Shown here: one piece after another, positions 1-6,373 of the stretch | How the letters are laid out: every line of letters starts with the position of its first letter | Position numbering within the stretch: position 1 is the first letter of the stretch | Assembly: GCA_902494585.1 (NCBI GenBank) | Contig: CABUUD010000024.1 | Location: forward strand, 1 to 21,104 | Direction: 5' to 3' | Length of the DNA: 21,104 nt | Origin: an uncultured Collinsella sp. | GTDB taxonomy: Bacteria; Actinomycetota; Coriobacteriia; Coriobacteriales; Coriobacteriaceae | Notes under the pieces: generated by a model | Seen by the model: only the letters and a program-made list of their open reading frames with translations | Database searches by the model: none | What the model was told of the DNA's origin: nothing | Position numbers and translations under genes: made by a program

Positions 1-194
1 ATGAGCGTACCTACCAGCGCCCGATTATCTTGCGTGCCGTCGAGTCCAGCGATGCCATGACCGCCGACTGGGCCAAGCTGCCCTATGACGTACTGGCCCG
101 CATCTCCGGCCGTATCGTTGCCGAGGTTCCCGGCGCCAACCGCGTGTGCTATGACATCACGTCCAAGCCGCCCGCGACCATCGAGTGGGAATAG
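1..194 (+). CDS. guaA: GMP synthase (glutamine-hydrolysing), C-terminal end only
   Basis: The reading frame starting at base 3 is open from the left edge to a TAG at 192-194 and gives 63 residues. It begins ERTYQRPIILRAVES and ends SKPPATIEWE, the characteristic C-terminal dimerisation end of GuaA, which makes GMP from XMP, glutamine and ATP in the cytosol. The rest of the gene lies outside the window. The last codons (ATC GAG TGG GAA TAG) are part of a 16-bp sequence repeated exactly at 2826-2841. The 3' end of guaA is a known integration target of genomic islands, so this end may be an att site as well as coding sequence. An 11-bp hairpin follows 34 bases after the stop. Confidence 0.95.
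   Translation, partial: ERTYQRPIILRAVESSDAMTADWAKLPYDVLARISGRIVAEVPGANRVCYDITSKPPATIEWE
179..194 (+). repeat. Left copy of 16-bp direct repeat (putative attachment site in guaA 3' end)
   Basis: CATCGAGTGGGAATAG covers the last codons and stop of guaA. It recurs exactly, in the same orientation, at 2826-2841, with different bases on both sides of each copy. The location at the guaA stop codon matches where site-specific islands integrate. No integrase gene is present to prove it. Confidence 0.7.
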
Positions 195-228
195 AACAGA
201 CGTTCGAAAAAATAATATAGCATAAGAT

Positions 229-262
229 AGCGGGCACGGTTTCAATCGAATCCGTGCCCGCT
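229..262. terminator. Hairpin between convergent guaA and methyltransferase operon
   Basis: AGCGGGCACGG at 229-239 pairs perfectly with CCGTGCCCGCT at 252-262 (11 bp, 12-nt loop). There is no T run directly after it on the plus strand. On the minus strand a T6 run (A6 at 207-212) lies about 16 nt past the stem. It probably ends transcription from one or both sides, but it is not a textbook intrinsic terminator. Confidence 0.6.
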
Positions 263-349
263 GCTGTATGTGTGTCCTTGCACGCTCAATATGCGCCGTA
301 AAAGCCGTCTTCTTCAACGTCAAAGTGGATGCGCTTCATTTTTTGTCTC

Positions 350-1180
350 TCAAAATCTTATTTTCACGATTTGCATTTTCATCCCGTTGTCACCGACCCT
401 TGCGAGAAACCGGAAAAAGCCGCTGACAGAAGGGTCCCTCAAATCGTTGTAGCCCAGCATATAGCCGCGACTTGTGACCTGCAGACGGCTGTCCCACGTG
501 CCGATTTCCTTGGCGGCATCCGAAACCGCAAAATATGCCCCCACATCCTTGATTTTCGCAGTCTTAAGCCATGTTTTTGCGATCATCTTTACTGCCGTCC
601 GATTGGCAGCATCAAAGACCAGCACACCGCCGGGGAAAGCGTCCGCCATCCCCCGTACCAGTTCCCGGACCTGCTGGGTCAGAAAGTAATAGAACACCCC
701 GGAGGCAAAGAACACCGCCCCGCCGGAGGCATCGATTTTGCTAAACCATGCGGTGTCTTTCAGGTCGCAGGGGATATTTTGTTCTCGATCCCCGGCGGGC
801 AGTAGCTGCTGCCGCAAGGCAATCACATCCGGGAAGTCCAGATTGTAGATCTTGCATCTACCGTTGTCGCAGGTTCTGCCGGTGTTGTCCAGCCCGCAGC
901 CCAGATTGACCACCGCCGCATTGGGGTGGCTTTTCAGGTAATCCTGCACCTCGAAAGCAAGATCACCCTGCCGCATGGCCACCTCCAGCGCACCAAAACG
1001 CTGCATCAGGCTGCGGGAGCCTTTCTCTGCCTCTGAAAAGTCGTAGTCGATCTGGTCGAGCAGACGAACCGCTGTTTCATCCCTGTAAAGGTTCGGGTAC
1101 AGCTCCGTACACAGCTTCCGGGAATACAGCGGGAGGATCAGCGTCTCCTGCACGGTGTTTTTCTCAATTTTACATTTCAT
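350..1180 (-). CDS. SAM-dependent methyltransferase, leucine carboxyl methyltransferase / TcmP-like family
   Basis: A 276-residue protein starting at ATG 1180, with a good Shine-Dalgarno (GAGGAAG) about 8 nt upstream. The SAM-binding motif I is at residues 91-100 (VNLGCGLDNT), followed by an acidic motif II (NLDFPDV). The overall pattern, including YRDETA near residue 34 and the late GG(V/A)LVFDAANR stretch, fits the LCM/TcmP O-methyltransferase family. The substrate cannot be read from the sequence. It is the last gene of a three-methyltransferase leftward operon and ends 88 bp from the guaA hairpin. Base composition is lower in GC than the flanking core genes. The operon has an iron-regulator-like box upstream, so a role in metal limitation (for example a metallophore or modified small molecule) is an inference only. 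Confidence 0.8.
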   Translation of the reverse strand: MKCKIEKNTVQETLILPLYSRKLCTELYPNLYRDETAVRLLDQIDYDFSEAEKGSRSLMQRFGALEVAMRQGDLAFEVQDYLKSHPNAAVVNLGCGLDNTGRTCDNGRCKIYNLDFPDVIALRQQLLPAGDREQNIPCDLKDTAWFSKIDASGGAVFFASGVFYYFLTQQVRELVRGMADAFPGGVLVFDAANRTAVKMIAKTWLKTAKIKDVGAYFAVSDAAKEIGTWDSRLQVTSRGYMLGYNDLRDPSVSGFFRFLARVGDNGMKMQIVKIRF

Positions 1181-1191
1181 AGGTTTCTTCC

Positions 1192-1257
1192 TCAGTGAAT
1201 AAATACTGTCATAATTGCCGCCAGCACAGCCGCTATGACCGTCATGCCTATCGCCAT
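1192..1257 (-). CDS. Possible 21-residue membrane peptide
   Basis: Between the second and third methyltransferase genes an ATG at 1257 opens a 21-codon frame, MAIGMTVIAAVLAAIMTVFIH, ending TGA at 1192-1194. The peptide is almost entirely hydrophobic and could span a membrane once. Its stop codon abuts the Shine-Dalgarno of the downstream methyltransferase, a layout that would allow translational coupling. No clear ribosome binding site precedes its ATG. It may instead be the leftover end of a deleted membrane protein, or chance. The frame extends upstream into the preceding gene, but that part is an overlapping shadow. Confidence 0.25.
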   Translation of the reverse strand: MAIGMTVIAAVLAAIMTVFIH

Positions 1258-1295
1258 GTGCAGGATGGATGCAAAAATGCCCGTGCTTGATGCCC

Positions 1296-1901
1296 TTACT
1301 TCCGCGCCGTGACGCAGAGCCACCTTTTCTTTTTGCGTATCTGCACCTCGTGAAAACCAGCCTGCTCCAGACACTCCTTTAATTCAATGTCCTTGTAGAT
1401 GGTCATGCCGCCGATGACCTGCGTCCACCTCTCGTCCTTGTCCGTATCGCCATTGCTCTCGTTGCAGATAAGAATTGTCCCGCCTGGCTTCAGCGTCCGC
1501 CAGACCTCACGGAAGCATCGGGGCAAATCAGGCCAAAAATAGACGGTCTCAAAGGCCGTGACAGCATCGAAGTAGCTATCCTGCAACGCCATATCCACCA
1601 CACTGCCTTGCAGAACGGCGCAACGCCCCTCCTGAATTGCAGTTCGGTTGAGCTTTCTAGCCTTCTCCACGCTGACGGGCGAATAGTCGATGCCCTTGAC
1701 GACGCCATGCGGGCATTTTTCCAGCAGCCGTTTTATGTTCGCCCCACCGCCGCAGCCGCAATCCAGCACCTTGGCGTTTGGCGCAAGTCGTAGAAATCGA
1801 AGTCCCCACCGCGCCATAGGGCTGTGGCCCAGATTCATCATGGCAACCATAAGTTTTCCGCCGAGGCCCACGGGCTTGCGGGTGTTTTCAAAGAACGACA
1901 T
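1296..1901 (-). CDS. Class I SAM-dependent methyltransferase (Methyltransf_11/25 type)
   Basis: A 201-residue protein. I chose ATG 1901 (MSFFENTRKP) because GGAGGGG sits 7-8 nt before it. A longer start at 1931 lacks support and would overlap the upstream gene further. Motif I is VLDCGCGGG at residues 45-53. The acidic motif II is GIDYSP, and the post-II block FDAVTAFETVYFWPDL is typical of UbiE/Methyltransf_11 small-molecule methyltransferases. The gene overlaps the end of the upstream methyltransferase gene by 14 bp, so the two are probably translationally coupled. The methyl acceptor is unknown. The C-terminal KKKRWLCVTARK is a normal last beta-strand for the fold, so the protein looks complete. 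Confidence 0.85.
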   Translation of the reverse strand: MSFFENTRKPVGLGGKLMVAMMNLGHSPMARWGLRFLRLAPNAKVLDCGCGGGANIKRLLEKCPHGVVKGIDYSPVSVEKARKLNRTAIQEGRCAVLQGSVVDMALQDSYFDAVTAFETVYFWPDLPRCFREVWRTLKPGGTILICNESNGDTDKDERWTQVIGGMTIYKDIELKECLEQAGFHEVQIRKKKRWLCVTARK

Positions 1902-2517
1902 CTGGCCCCTCCGATTTCGTACATTCCGCATAGGTCAACGGGAACGAGGCCTTCAGCACCGCGCTTTTCTGCACCGCCCAGCCGTTTTGACGCAGGAAAC
2001 GCAGGTATTCCTCGCTTGTCCACCTGCTGTGGAGGGGGAATCCCGCCATACTCATGAAAAAGGCTTTTGCCTTGCCGGAAACCGAATTCCCCGCGTGGGT
2101 GAAGGTTGGCGCGATGAGCACGCCGTCGTCCTTCAGCACCCGCCTGATTTCTTGCAAGGCCTTTTCCGGATGCGGCACTATGTGAAGCGCGTTGGACACG
2201 ATCACCACTTCGAAGGACTTCTGTGCATAGGGCAGGCGGAACATATCTTGTACGGAAAAGTGCAGCTTTGCGGATTGATTGTCCCGCTTTGCTTCTAGGA
2301 TCATCTTTGCAGAAGCGTCCGTAGCCTCGATGTGCGCCGCCGCATTCACAATGTTCTTTGCGATAAGCCCCGTGCCGGTGGCAACCTCCAGTACGGTTTT
2401 TTCTTTCACCACCGGCCGGATCAGCCTATAGATCTTCTCATACGCCGCCCGGTCGTTTCGCATGAAACGGTCGTACCGACCGGCATTCTTGTCCCAGAAG
2501 TCCTTGCGTTCGTGCAT
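1888..2517 (-). CDS. Class I SAM-dependent methyltransferase, first gene of the operon
   Basis: A 209-residue protein from ATG 2517 (MHERKDFWDK). A GGGGG stretch about 9 nt upstream supports this start over the in-frame ATG at 2568, whose extra 17 residues run through the leader. Motif I is VLEVATGTG at residues 42-50. It is followed by EATDAS (motif II) and a post-II block around VVIVSNALHIVPHP. The family covers UbiE-like enzymes that methylate small molecules. No substrate-specific feature is visible. It starts a leftward operon with two further methyltransferases and is preceded by a DtxR/IdeR-like box 55 nt upstream and a GTTAGA/TCTAAC dyad 18 nt upstream. Confidence 0.85.
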   Translation of the reverse strand: MHERKDFWDKNAGRYDRFMRNDRAAYEKIYRLIRPVVKEKTVLEVATGTGLIAKNIVNAAAHIEATDASAKMILEAKRDNQSAKLHFSVQDMFRLPYAQKSFEVVIVSNALHIVPHPEKALQEIRRVLKDDGVLIAPTFTHAGNSVSGKAKAFFMSMAGFPLHSRWTSEEYLRFLRQNGWAVQKSAVLKASFPLTYAECTKSEGPDVVL

Positions 2518-2535
2518 GGCTATCGCCCCCAAAAA

Positions 2536-2551
2536 GTTAGAGCCATCTAAC
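2536..2551 (-). promoter_or_regulatory. Inverted repeat GTTAGA-N4-TCTAAC in methyltransferase leader
   Basis: A perfect 6-bp dyad with a 4-nt centre, 18 bp before the first methyltransferase start. The half-sites resemble those of the DtxR/IdeR box (GTTAG/CTAAC) but are spaced 6 nt apart instead of 1. It could be a second, degenerate operator or a small leader hairpin in the mRNA. Confidence 0.45.
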
Positions 2552-2572
2552 CATAACACACGAATCATGCAG

Positions 2573-2591
2573 TAAGATGAGGCTAACCTTA
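2573..2591 (-). promoter_or_regulatory. DtxR/IdeR-like iron-responsive operator
   Basis: On the minus strand the 19 bases TAAGGTTAGCCTCATCTTA match 15 of 19 positions of the DtxR/IdeR consensus TTAGGTTAGCCTAACCTAA. The left half (AGGTTAGCCT) is perfect and the right half weaker. It lies 55 bp upstream of the three-gene methyltransferase operon. By family knowledge, Fe2+-loaded DtxR-type repressors bind such sites, so the operon is probably expressed under iron (or manganese) limitation. The regulator is not in this window. Confidence 0.6.
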
Positions 2592-2703
2592 TTTTCTTGG
2601 CAAAGACGCATCTCTCCGACCCTTTGAATCACCCCTTTTCACGCTGCCCGCTACGAACCCCGGCGGAAACCAGGGAGTGATTAAAGGAGCGACCTGCGGT
2701 TTT
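2592..2703. other. Non-coding stretch upstream of the methyltransferase operon
   Basis: Part of a gene-free region of about 510 bp (2518-3030). I see no RNA gene or convincing ORF here. It contains AATCAC near 2627 and GTGATT near 2677 as a loosely spaced inverted pair of doubtful meaning. Confidence 0.5.
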
Positions 2704-2772
2704 GCGAATCAATTGAGTCATTCCCGAAACCGCGAATCAAGGGCCTGATTCGCTCAAATTGCGCACGAATCA
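2704..2772. repeat. Cluster of CGAATCA repeats, direct and inverted
   Basis: CGAATCA occurs at 2705-2711, 2733-2739 and 2766-2772, and inverted (TGATTCG) at 2746-2752. The middle pair forms a perfect GCGAATCA-N6-TGATTCGC dyad (2732-2753). The cluster lies 54 bp inside the right copy of the 16-bp guaA repeat, where integrase arm sites or excisionase sites would be expected. No protein-coding frame explains it. Confidence 0.5.
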
Positions 2773-2825
2773 GCCCTCGGGCGGTACGACGCGACACGCA
2801 TCGACAACACTCGGACTGGATTAGT

Positions 2826-2841
2826 CATCGAGTGGGAATAG
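2826..2841 (+). repeat. Right copy of 16-bp direct repeat (putative attachment site)
   Basis: An exact copy of CATCGAGTGGGAATAG from the guaA 3' end (179-194), same orientation, 2647 bp away. It is not inside a gene here and the flanks differ from those of guaA, so it is not a guaA duplication. With the left copy it brackets the low-GC methyltransferase segment. Confidence 0.7.
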
Positions 2842-2962
2842 TAATTGGACATTTGCTCTTGTTTTTCATACGGTTTCGTACGGTTCCGATGGCGACCGAT
2901 GGGGGCGTTTCGCAACCGCCGCACCTGCAAGCCACATGGTCTCACAATCGGGCAAAAACTCA

Positions 2963-2993
2963 GAAGGCTCCTCGAGAAAAACGAAGAGCCTTC
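2963..2993 (-). terminator. Intrinsic terminator of the AKR-yqhD operon
   Basis: GAAGGCTC (2963-2970) pairs with GAGCCTTC (2986-2993). An inner TCG/CGA pair extends the stem across one mismatch. Reading leftward, the stem is followed by TGAGTTTTTGCC, giving a T5 run on the minus strand. It lies 37 bp past the stop of the alcohol dehydrogenase gene. Confidence 0.8.
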
Positions 2994-3030
2994 CTGTTTC
3001 CTTCGACGCGGGATCGGGACCCCCGCCGAT

Positions 3031-4194
3031 CTAGAGGCACTCGGTCAGAATCTGGAACACCTCGCTGCGCTCCAGTTTCTTGGCGCAGCCGCCGGTGAGC
3101 ACGCAGGTGTCCGCAACCTTGTGCAGCGTCTCGTCGGACGCGTCGGAGCCCATCTCGGCGAAGCTCGTGGGAAGCCCCATCTCGCCGATGAACGTCTGCA
3201 GGCGGTCGATGCCTTCGAGCGCCACCGTAAGGTCGTCTTTGCCCTTGGCGTCGACGTCCCACACCTCGCGTGCCCAGCGGGCGAACTGCGCGGACGCCTC
3301 GGGGGCCAGGTGGCGGTAGAGCGCAGGGTGGATGACCGCGAGGCCCATTCCGTGGTTGGTGTGGGTGTACGCGCCGTACTGGTGCTGGATCATGTGCGCC
3401 TGGAAGTCCGTTGACTTGCCGATCTTGAGCACGCCGTTCTCGGCTATGGCGGAGTCGTATACGAGCTCGCTTCTGGCATCGAGGTTCTGGTCGTCGTCCG
3501 CGATGATCCGCATGTTGCGGATGACGTTACGCTGGATGGCGAGGTTGATGTCGTCGGTGACATTGCGCCCGCGCGGGCTTCCGAAATAGCTCTCCATGCA
3601 GTGCGAGAGCGTGTCGAACGCGCCGCTCATGAACTGCGCGTGCGGTACGGTGAGCGTGAGCGCTGGGTCAAGCGCCGCCCACGAGGGCAGCGCGCCGAAG
3701 AAGGCACCCTTCACATGCGTTTCCTCGTTGGTGATGACGGCGCCGTTGTTCTGCTCGGCGCCCGTGCCGGAGAGTGTCACGATGCAGCCCATGGGGATGA
3801 ACGAGCTCGGCATCTTGCCGTCGACGTGCTCGAACGTCTCGATGTCCTCGTCAAGCATCGCCTGCGCGGAGACCACCTTGCAGCAGTCGAAGACCGACCC
3901 GCCACCGACGGTGAGAATGAAGTCGACCTGCTCCTCGCGTGCGAGCGCGGCGCCCTCCTGGCACTTCTCGTAGGTCGGGTTGGGCATGATGCCGCCGAAG
4001 TCCACCACGCGCTTGCCGGCGCCCGTGAGCTTCTCGACTACGTGGTCGTAGACGCCGGTCCGCTTGACCGAGCCTCCGCCGTAGGCGAGCATCACTGTCT
4101 TGCCCATGGCACCCATCTCGGCGTCGAGTGCCTGGTCCATGGCCCCCTCGCCGAAGTAGTTCCTGACCGGGTAGTCGTACGTGAATGAGTTCAT
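3031..4194 (-). CDS. yqhD: NADPH-dependent iron-containing alcohol/aldehyde dehydrogenase, YqhD family
   Basis: A 387-residue protein starting at ATG 4194, 7 nt after a strong AGGAGG. The longer upstream frame is a shadow of the preceding gene. Length and landmarks equal those of E. coli YqhD: the family signature YGGGSVKRTGVYD at 38-50, the nucleotide-binding GGGS at 97-100, and metal ligands D194, H198, H267 and H281 in the same positions as YqhD. These enzymes reduce short-chain and toxic aldehydes to alcohols with NADPH, using a bound Zn2+/Fe2+, in the cytosol. The gene is 44 bp behind an aldo/keto reductase in the same operon, which carries one of the three shared LysR-type promoters. 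That fits a role in aldehyde detoxification. Confidence 0.9.
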   Translation of the reverse strand: MNSFTYDYPVRNYFGEGAMDQALDAEMGAMGKTVMLAYGGGSVKRTGVYDHVVEKLTGAGKRVVDFGGIMPNPTYEKCQEGAALAREEQVDFILTVGGGSVFDCCKVVSAQAMLDEDIETFEHVDGKMPSSFIPMGCIVTLSGTGAEQNNGAVITNEETHVKGAFFGALPSWAALDPALTLTVPHAQFMSGAFDTLSHCMESYFGSPRGRNVTDDINLAIQRNVIRNMRIIADDDQNLDARSELVYDSAIAENGVLKIGKSTDFQAHMIQHQYGAYTHTNHGMGLAVIHPALYRHLAPEASAQFARWAREVWDVDAKGKDDLTVALEGIDRLQTFIGEMGLPTSFAEMGSDASDETLHKVADTCVLTGGCAKKLERSEVFQILTECL

Positions 4195-4238
4195 GGCAAT
4201 TCCTCCTAGTAAGTTATCAGTGCGGTCTGACCGCTCGT

Positions 4239-5090
4239 CTACACGTTGCGCACGAGCCCGGACATCCATTCGATGGTGGCGGGGTCGTGGTGGTCGAAGA
4301 ACGCGCTGCGCCCGGTGTCGAGCGCGGCGATGGCGACCATCTCGTCGTCGCCCAGCGCGAAGTCGAAGACGTCGAAGTTTTGCTCCATGCGATCGCGGTG
4401 CGTGCTCTTGGGGATGCAGACCACACCGCGCTGCAGCAGCCAGCGCAACACGACCTGGGCGACCGTCTTGCCGTGCGCCTCGCCGATGCGAGCGAGGACC
4501 TCGTTGCGGAAGAGGTCGTTTCTGCCCTCCGCAAAGGGCGCCCAGCCCTCCATGGCTACCTCCTTGCCGGCCATATACTCCTGTGCCTCGCGCTGCTGGA
4601 AGAACACGTTGCACTCGACTTGGTTCAGGGCGGGGGCGATGCGGTTGAACGAGATAAGGTATGCGAGGTGATCGGGGTAGAAGTTAGCTGTGCCTATGGC
4701 GCGGATAACGCCCTGCTCGTAGAGCTCCTCCATGGCGCGCCACGCGCCGAAGACGTCGCCGAACGGCTGATGGATGAGGTAGAGGTCGACGTAGTCGAGC
4801 CCCAGCCGTTTGAGCGACGCGTCGAAGCCGCTCTTGGCCCCCTCGTAACTCACATCCGACATCCACAGCTTGGTCGTCACGAACACCTCGTCGCGCGGCA
4901 GGCCGCTCGCACGAATGGCGGCCCCGACCGCCTCTTCGTTGCCGTAGCTCGCGGCCGTGTCGAGCAGCCGGTAGCCGACCGAGAGCGCGTCCTCCACGGC
5001 GCGCTGGCATTCCGCGGCGTCCGGGATCTGATACACGCCGAAGCCGAGCTGCGGCATCCTGACGCCGTTGTTCAAGGTGATGTAGTCCAT
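4239..5090 (-). CDS. Aldo/keto reductase
   Basis: A 283-residue (beta/alpha)8 NADPH oxidoreductase of the AKR superfamily (small prokaryotic AKR5-like type). The catalytic tetrad is complete: D44, Y49 (LLDTAASYGNE), K74 (TTKLW) and H107 (LIHQP). The C-terminal cofactor region IPKSTHRDRMEQNFDVFDF is present, with R236 and N241-type contacts expected for NADPH. Start ATG 5090 has GGAAGG upstream. It is first in a two-gene operon with the YqhD homologue. Its promoter region (5123-5193) has the full shared operator architecture with a -10-like TATGGT. It probably reduces aldehydes or ketones, but the physiological substrate is unknown. Confidence 0.92.
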   Translation of the reverse strand: MDYITLNNGVRMPQLGFGVYQIPDAAECQRAVEDALSVGYRLLDTAASYGNEEAVGAAIRASGLPRDEVFVTTKLWMSDVSYEGAKSGFDASLKRLGLDYVDLYLIHQPFGDVFGAWRAMEELYEQGVIRAIGTANFYPDHLAYLISFNRIAPALNQVECNVFFQQREAQEYMAGKEVAMEGWAPFAEGRNDLFRNEVLARIGEAHGKTVAQVVLRWLLQRGVVCIPKSTHRDRMEQNFDVFDFALGDDEMVAIAALDTGRSAFFDHHDPATIEWMSGLVRNV

Positions 5091-5122
5091 GGTGCCTTCC
5101 TTTCTCGCAACTTGACGTATCC

Positions 5123-5193
5123 ACCATACGAGGGGCGCCGCGCCGGCGGAAGTTTCCGTTGGTGAGGGTTCTATAACGCTGGGGTGCGCACGG
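5123..5193 (-). promoter_or_regulatory. Shared LysR-type promoter, copy A (drives AKR-yqhD)
   Basis: Read leftward: CCGTGCGCACCCCAGC and GTTATA (5172-5193), 11 nt, AACGGA, AACTTC (5149-5154), exactly 20 nt, then TATGGT (5123-5128) as -10, with ATG at 5090. The same blocks with the same spacings occur at 7888-7958 and 11881-11951. TACCCCA-like sequence through GTTA gives the T-N11-A pattern of LysR-family sites (here C-substituted at the T), placed near -65. AACTTC lies over the -35. A further 12-bp palindrome, GGGTTATAACCC, abuts it at 5193-5204. Confidence 0.75.
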
Positions 5194-5204
5194 GGTTATA
5201 ACCC
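5193..5204. promoter_or_regulatory. Palindrome GGGTTATAACCC
   Basis: A perfect 12-bp palindrome next to shared promoter copy A, in the divergent region between two AKR operons. It shares the GTTATA/TATAAC half-site with the operator and may be an extra binding site serving the rightward operon at 5378. The rightward side lacks the AACTYC and -10 blocks. No other structure was recognised in 5205-5360. Confidence 0.4.
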
Positions 5205-5377
5205 ACGGGTTCAGGGCATCGCACCAAAGGGGGATTCCGCCGAGCGCTTCGCGGTCGTACGCTTGGCGATGAGGGAGCACAAGCCACCGACAGGGGATGT
5301 GCCTAACGGAGCTCGATGAACGGGCGGATGTGGGCGTCGTAAACAAATGACGGATATCATAGACAGGGAGAACAGGA

Positions 5378-6367
5378 ATGGACAAGCGCGTTTTGGGAAA
5401 GAGCGGCATCGAAGTCAGCCCGCTCGGCATGGGCTGCATGGGAATCACGCACGCGAGCGGAGACCCGATGCCCGACGACGAGGCCGTGAGCGTCGTCCGT
5501 CGGGCCCACGAGATGGGCTATACCTTCTTTGACACGGCGGAGTGCTACGTTGGCACGTGCGCCGACGGGACCGAGGCGCACAACGAGGACGTGGTGGGCA
5601 AGGCGCTCGCGCCCGTGCGCGACGAGGTTGTCATTGCCACCAAGTTCGGCGTCACGCACGCCCCGGACAAGACCATCCTCGTGGACTCGCGCCCCGAGGT
5701 TATCCGTATCTCGGTGGAGAAGAGTCTGCGCCGGCTGCGCACCGACCACATCGACCTCTACTACCAGCACCGAATCGACCCAAAGGTCGAGCCCGAGGTC
5801 GTTGCAGGCGCCATGGCAGACCTCATCAAGGAAGGTAAGATCCGCGCCTGGGGAATCTCCGAGGCGACGGAGGAGTACCTGCGTCGCGCCGATGCGGTGT
5901 GCCCCGTCTCCGCCGTCCAGAACCGCTACTCCATGATGGCGCGCTGGAACGAATCCCTGTTCCCCGTGCTCGAGGAGCTGAACGTGGCCTTCGTGGCCTT
6001 CTCTCCCATGGCAAACGGCTTTCTGACGGGCGCGTACAGCCACAACACCAGATTTGAGGGCGCCCAGGACTACCGCGATGGCATGCCGCAGTACACGGAG
6101 GAAGGCGAAAGGCGCGCCGAGCCCATCATGCGGTTCGTTCGCGAGCTGGCTGAGCTGCACGCGGCGACGCCCGCACAGGTCTCCCTTTCCTGGATGCTCG
6201 AGAAGAAGCCCTATATCATCCCCATCCCGGGCAGTCGCAAGCCCGAACGACTGCTCGAGAACTTCGGCGCCGCCGAGGTCGGGCTCACCGACGATGAAGT
6301 TGCCAAGATCGACGGGCTGCTCAACGGACTCGACCTCATGGTCTTCGGCGGGCACACGGTAAGGTAG
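5378..6367 (+). CDS. Aldo/keto reductase, larger YajO/YakC-like type
   Basis: A 329-residue AKR with the full tetrad D52, Y57 (FFDTAECYVG), K89 (ATKFG) and H131 (YYQHR). The long-form features are present: LGMGCMGITH near residue 16, SEATEEYLRRA near 170 and the C-terminal cofactor loop IPIPGSRKPERLLENFGA. Such AKRs usually reduce aldehydes, dicarbonyls or ketosteroids with NADPH. Start ATG 5378 has AGGGAG/CAGGA upstream. It leads a rightward operon with a RibD-C/DHFR-like reductase (6-bp gap) and a broken hydrolase. It is divergent from the AKR-yqhD operon, with 287 bp between. The D-x4-Y spacing and YYQHRIDP distinguish it clearly from the two small AKRs in the window. Confidence 0.92.
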   Translation: MDKRVLGKSGIEVSPLGMGCMGITHASGDPMPDDEAVSVVRRAHEMGYTFFDTAECYVGTCADGTEAHNEDVVGKALAPVRDEVVIATKFGVTHAPDKTILVDSRPEVIRISVEKSLRRLRTDHIDLYYQHRIDPKVEPEVVAGAMADLIKEGKIRAWGISEATEEYLRRADAVCPVSAVQNRYSMMARWNESLFPVLEELNVAFVAFSPMANGFLTGAYSHNTRFEGAQDYRDGMPQYTEEGERRAEPIMRFVRELAELHAATPAQVSLSWMLEKKPYIIPIPGSRKPERLLENFGAAEVGLTDDEVAKIDGLLNGLDLMVFGGHTVR

Positions 6368-6373
6368 GGAGCC

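Noticed and set aside
1192..1374. 60-residue version of the small hydrophobic ORF
   Set aside because: The first half overlaps the coding end of the second methyltransferase in another frame and looks random; only the last 21 codons are considered.
5220..5330. Possible C-terminal regulator fragment (ERFAVVRLAMREHK) between the divergent AKR operons
   Set aside because: Too short, no family match recognised, and no matching upstream part.
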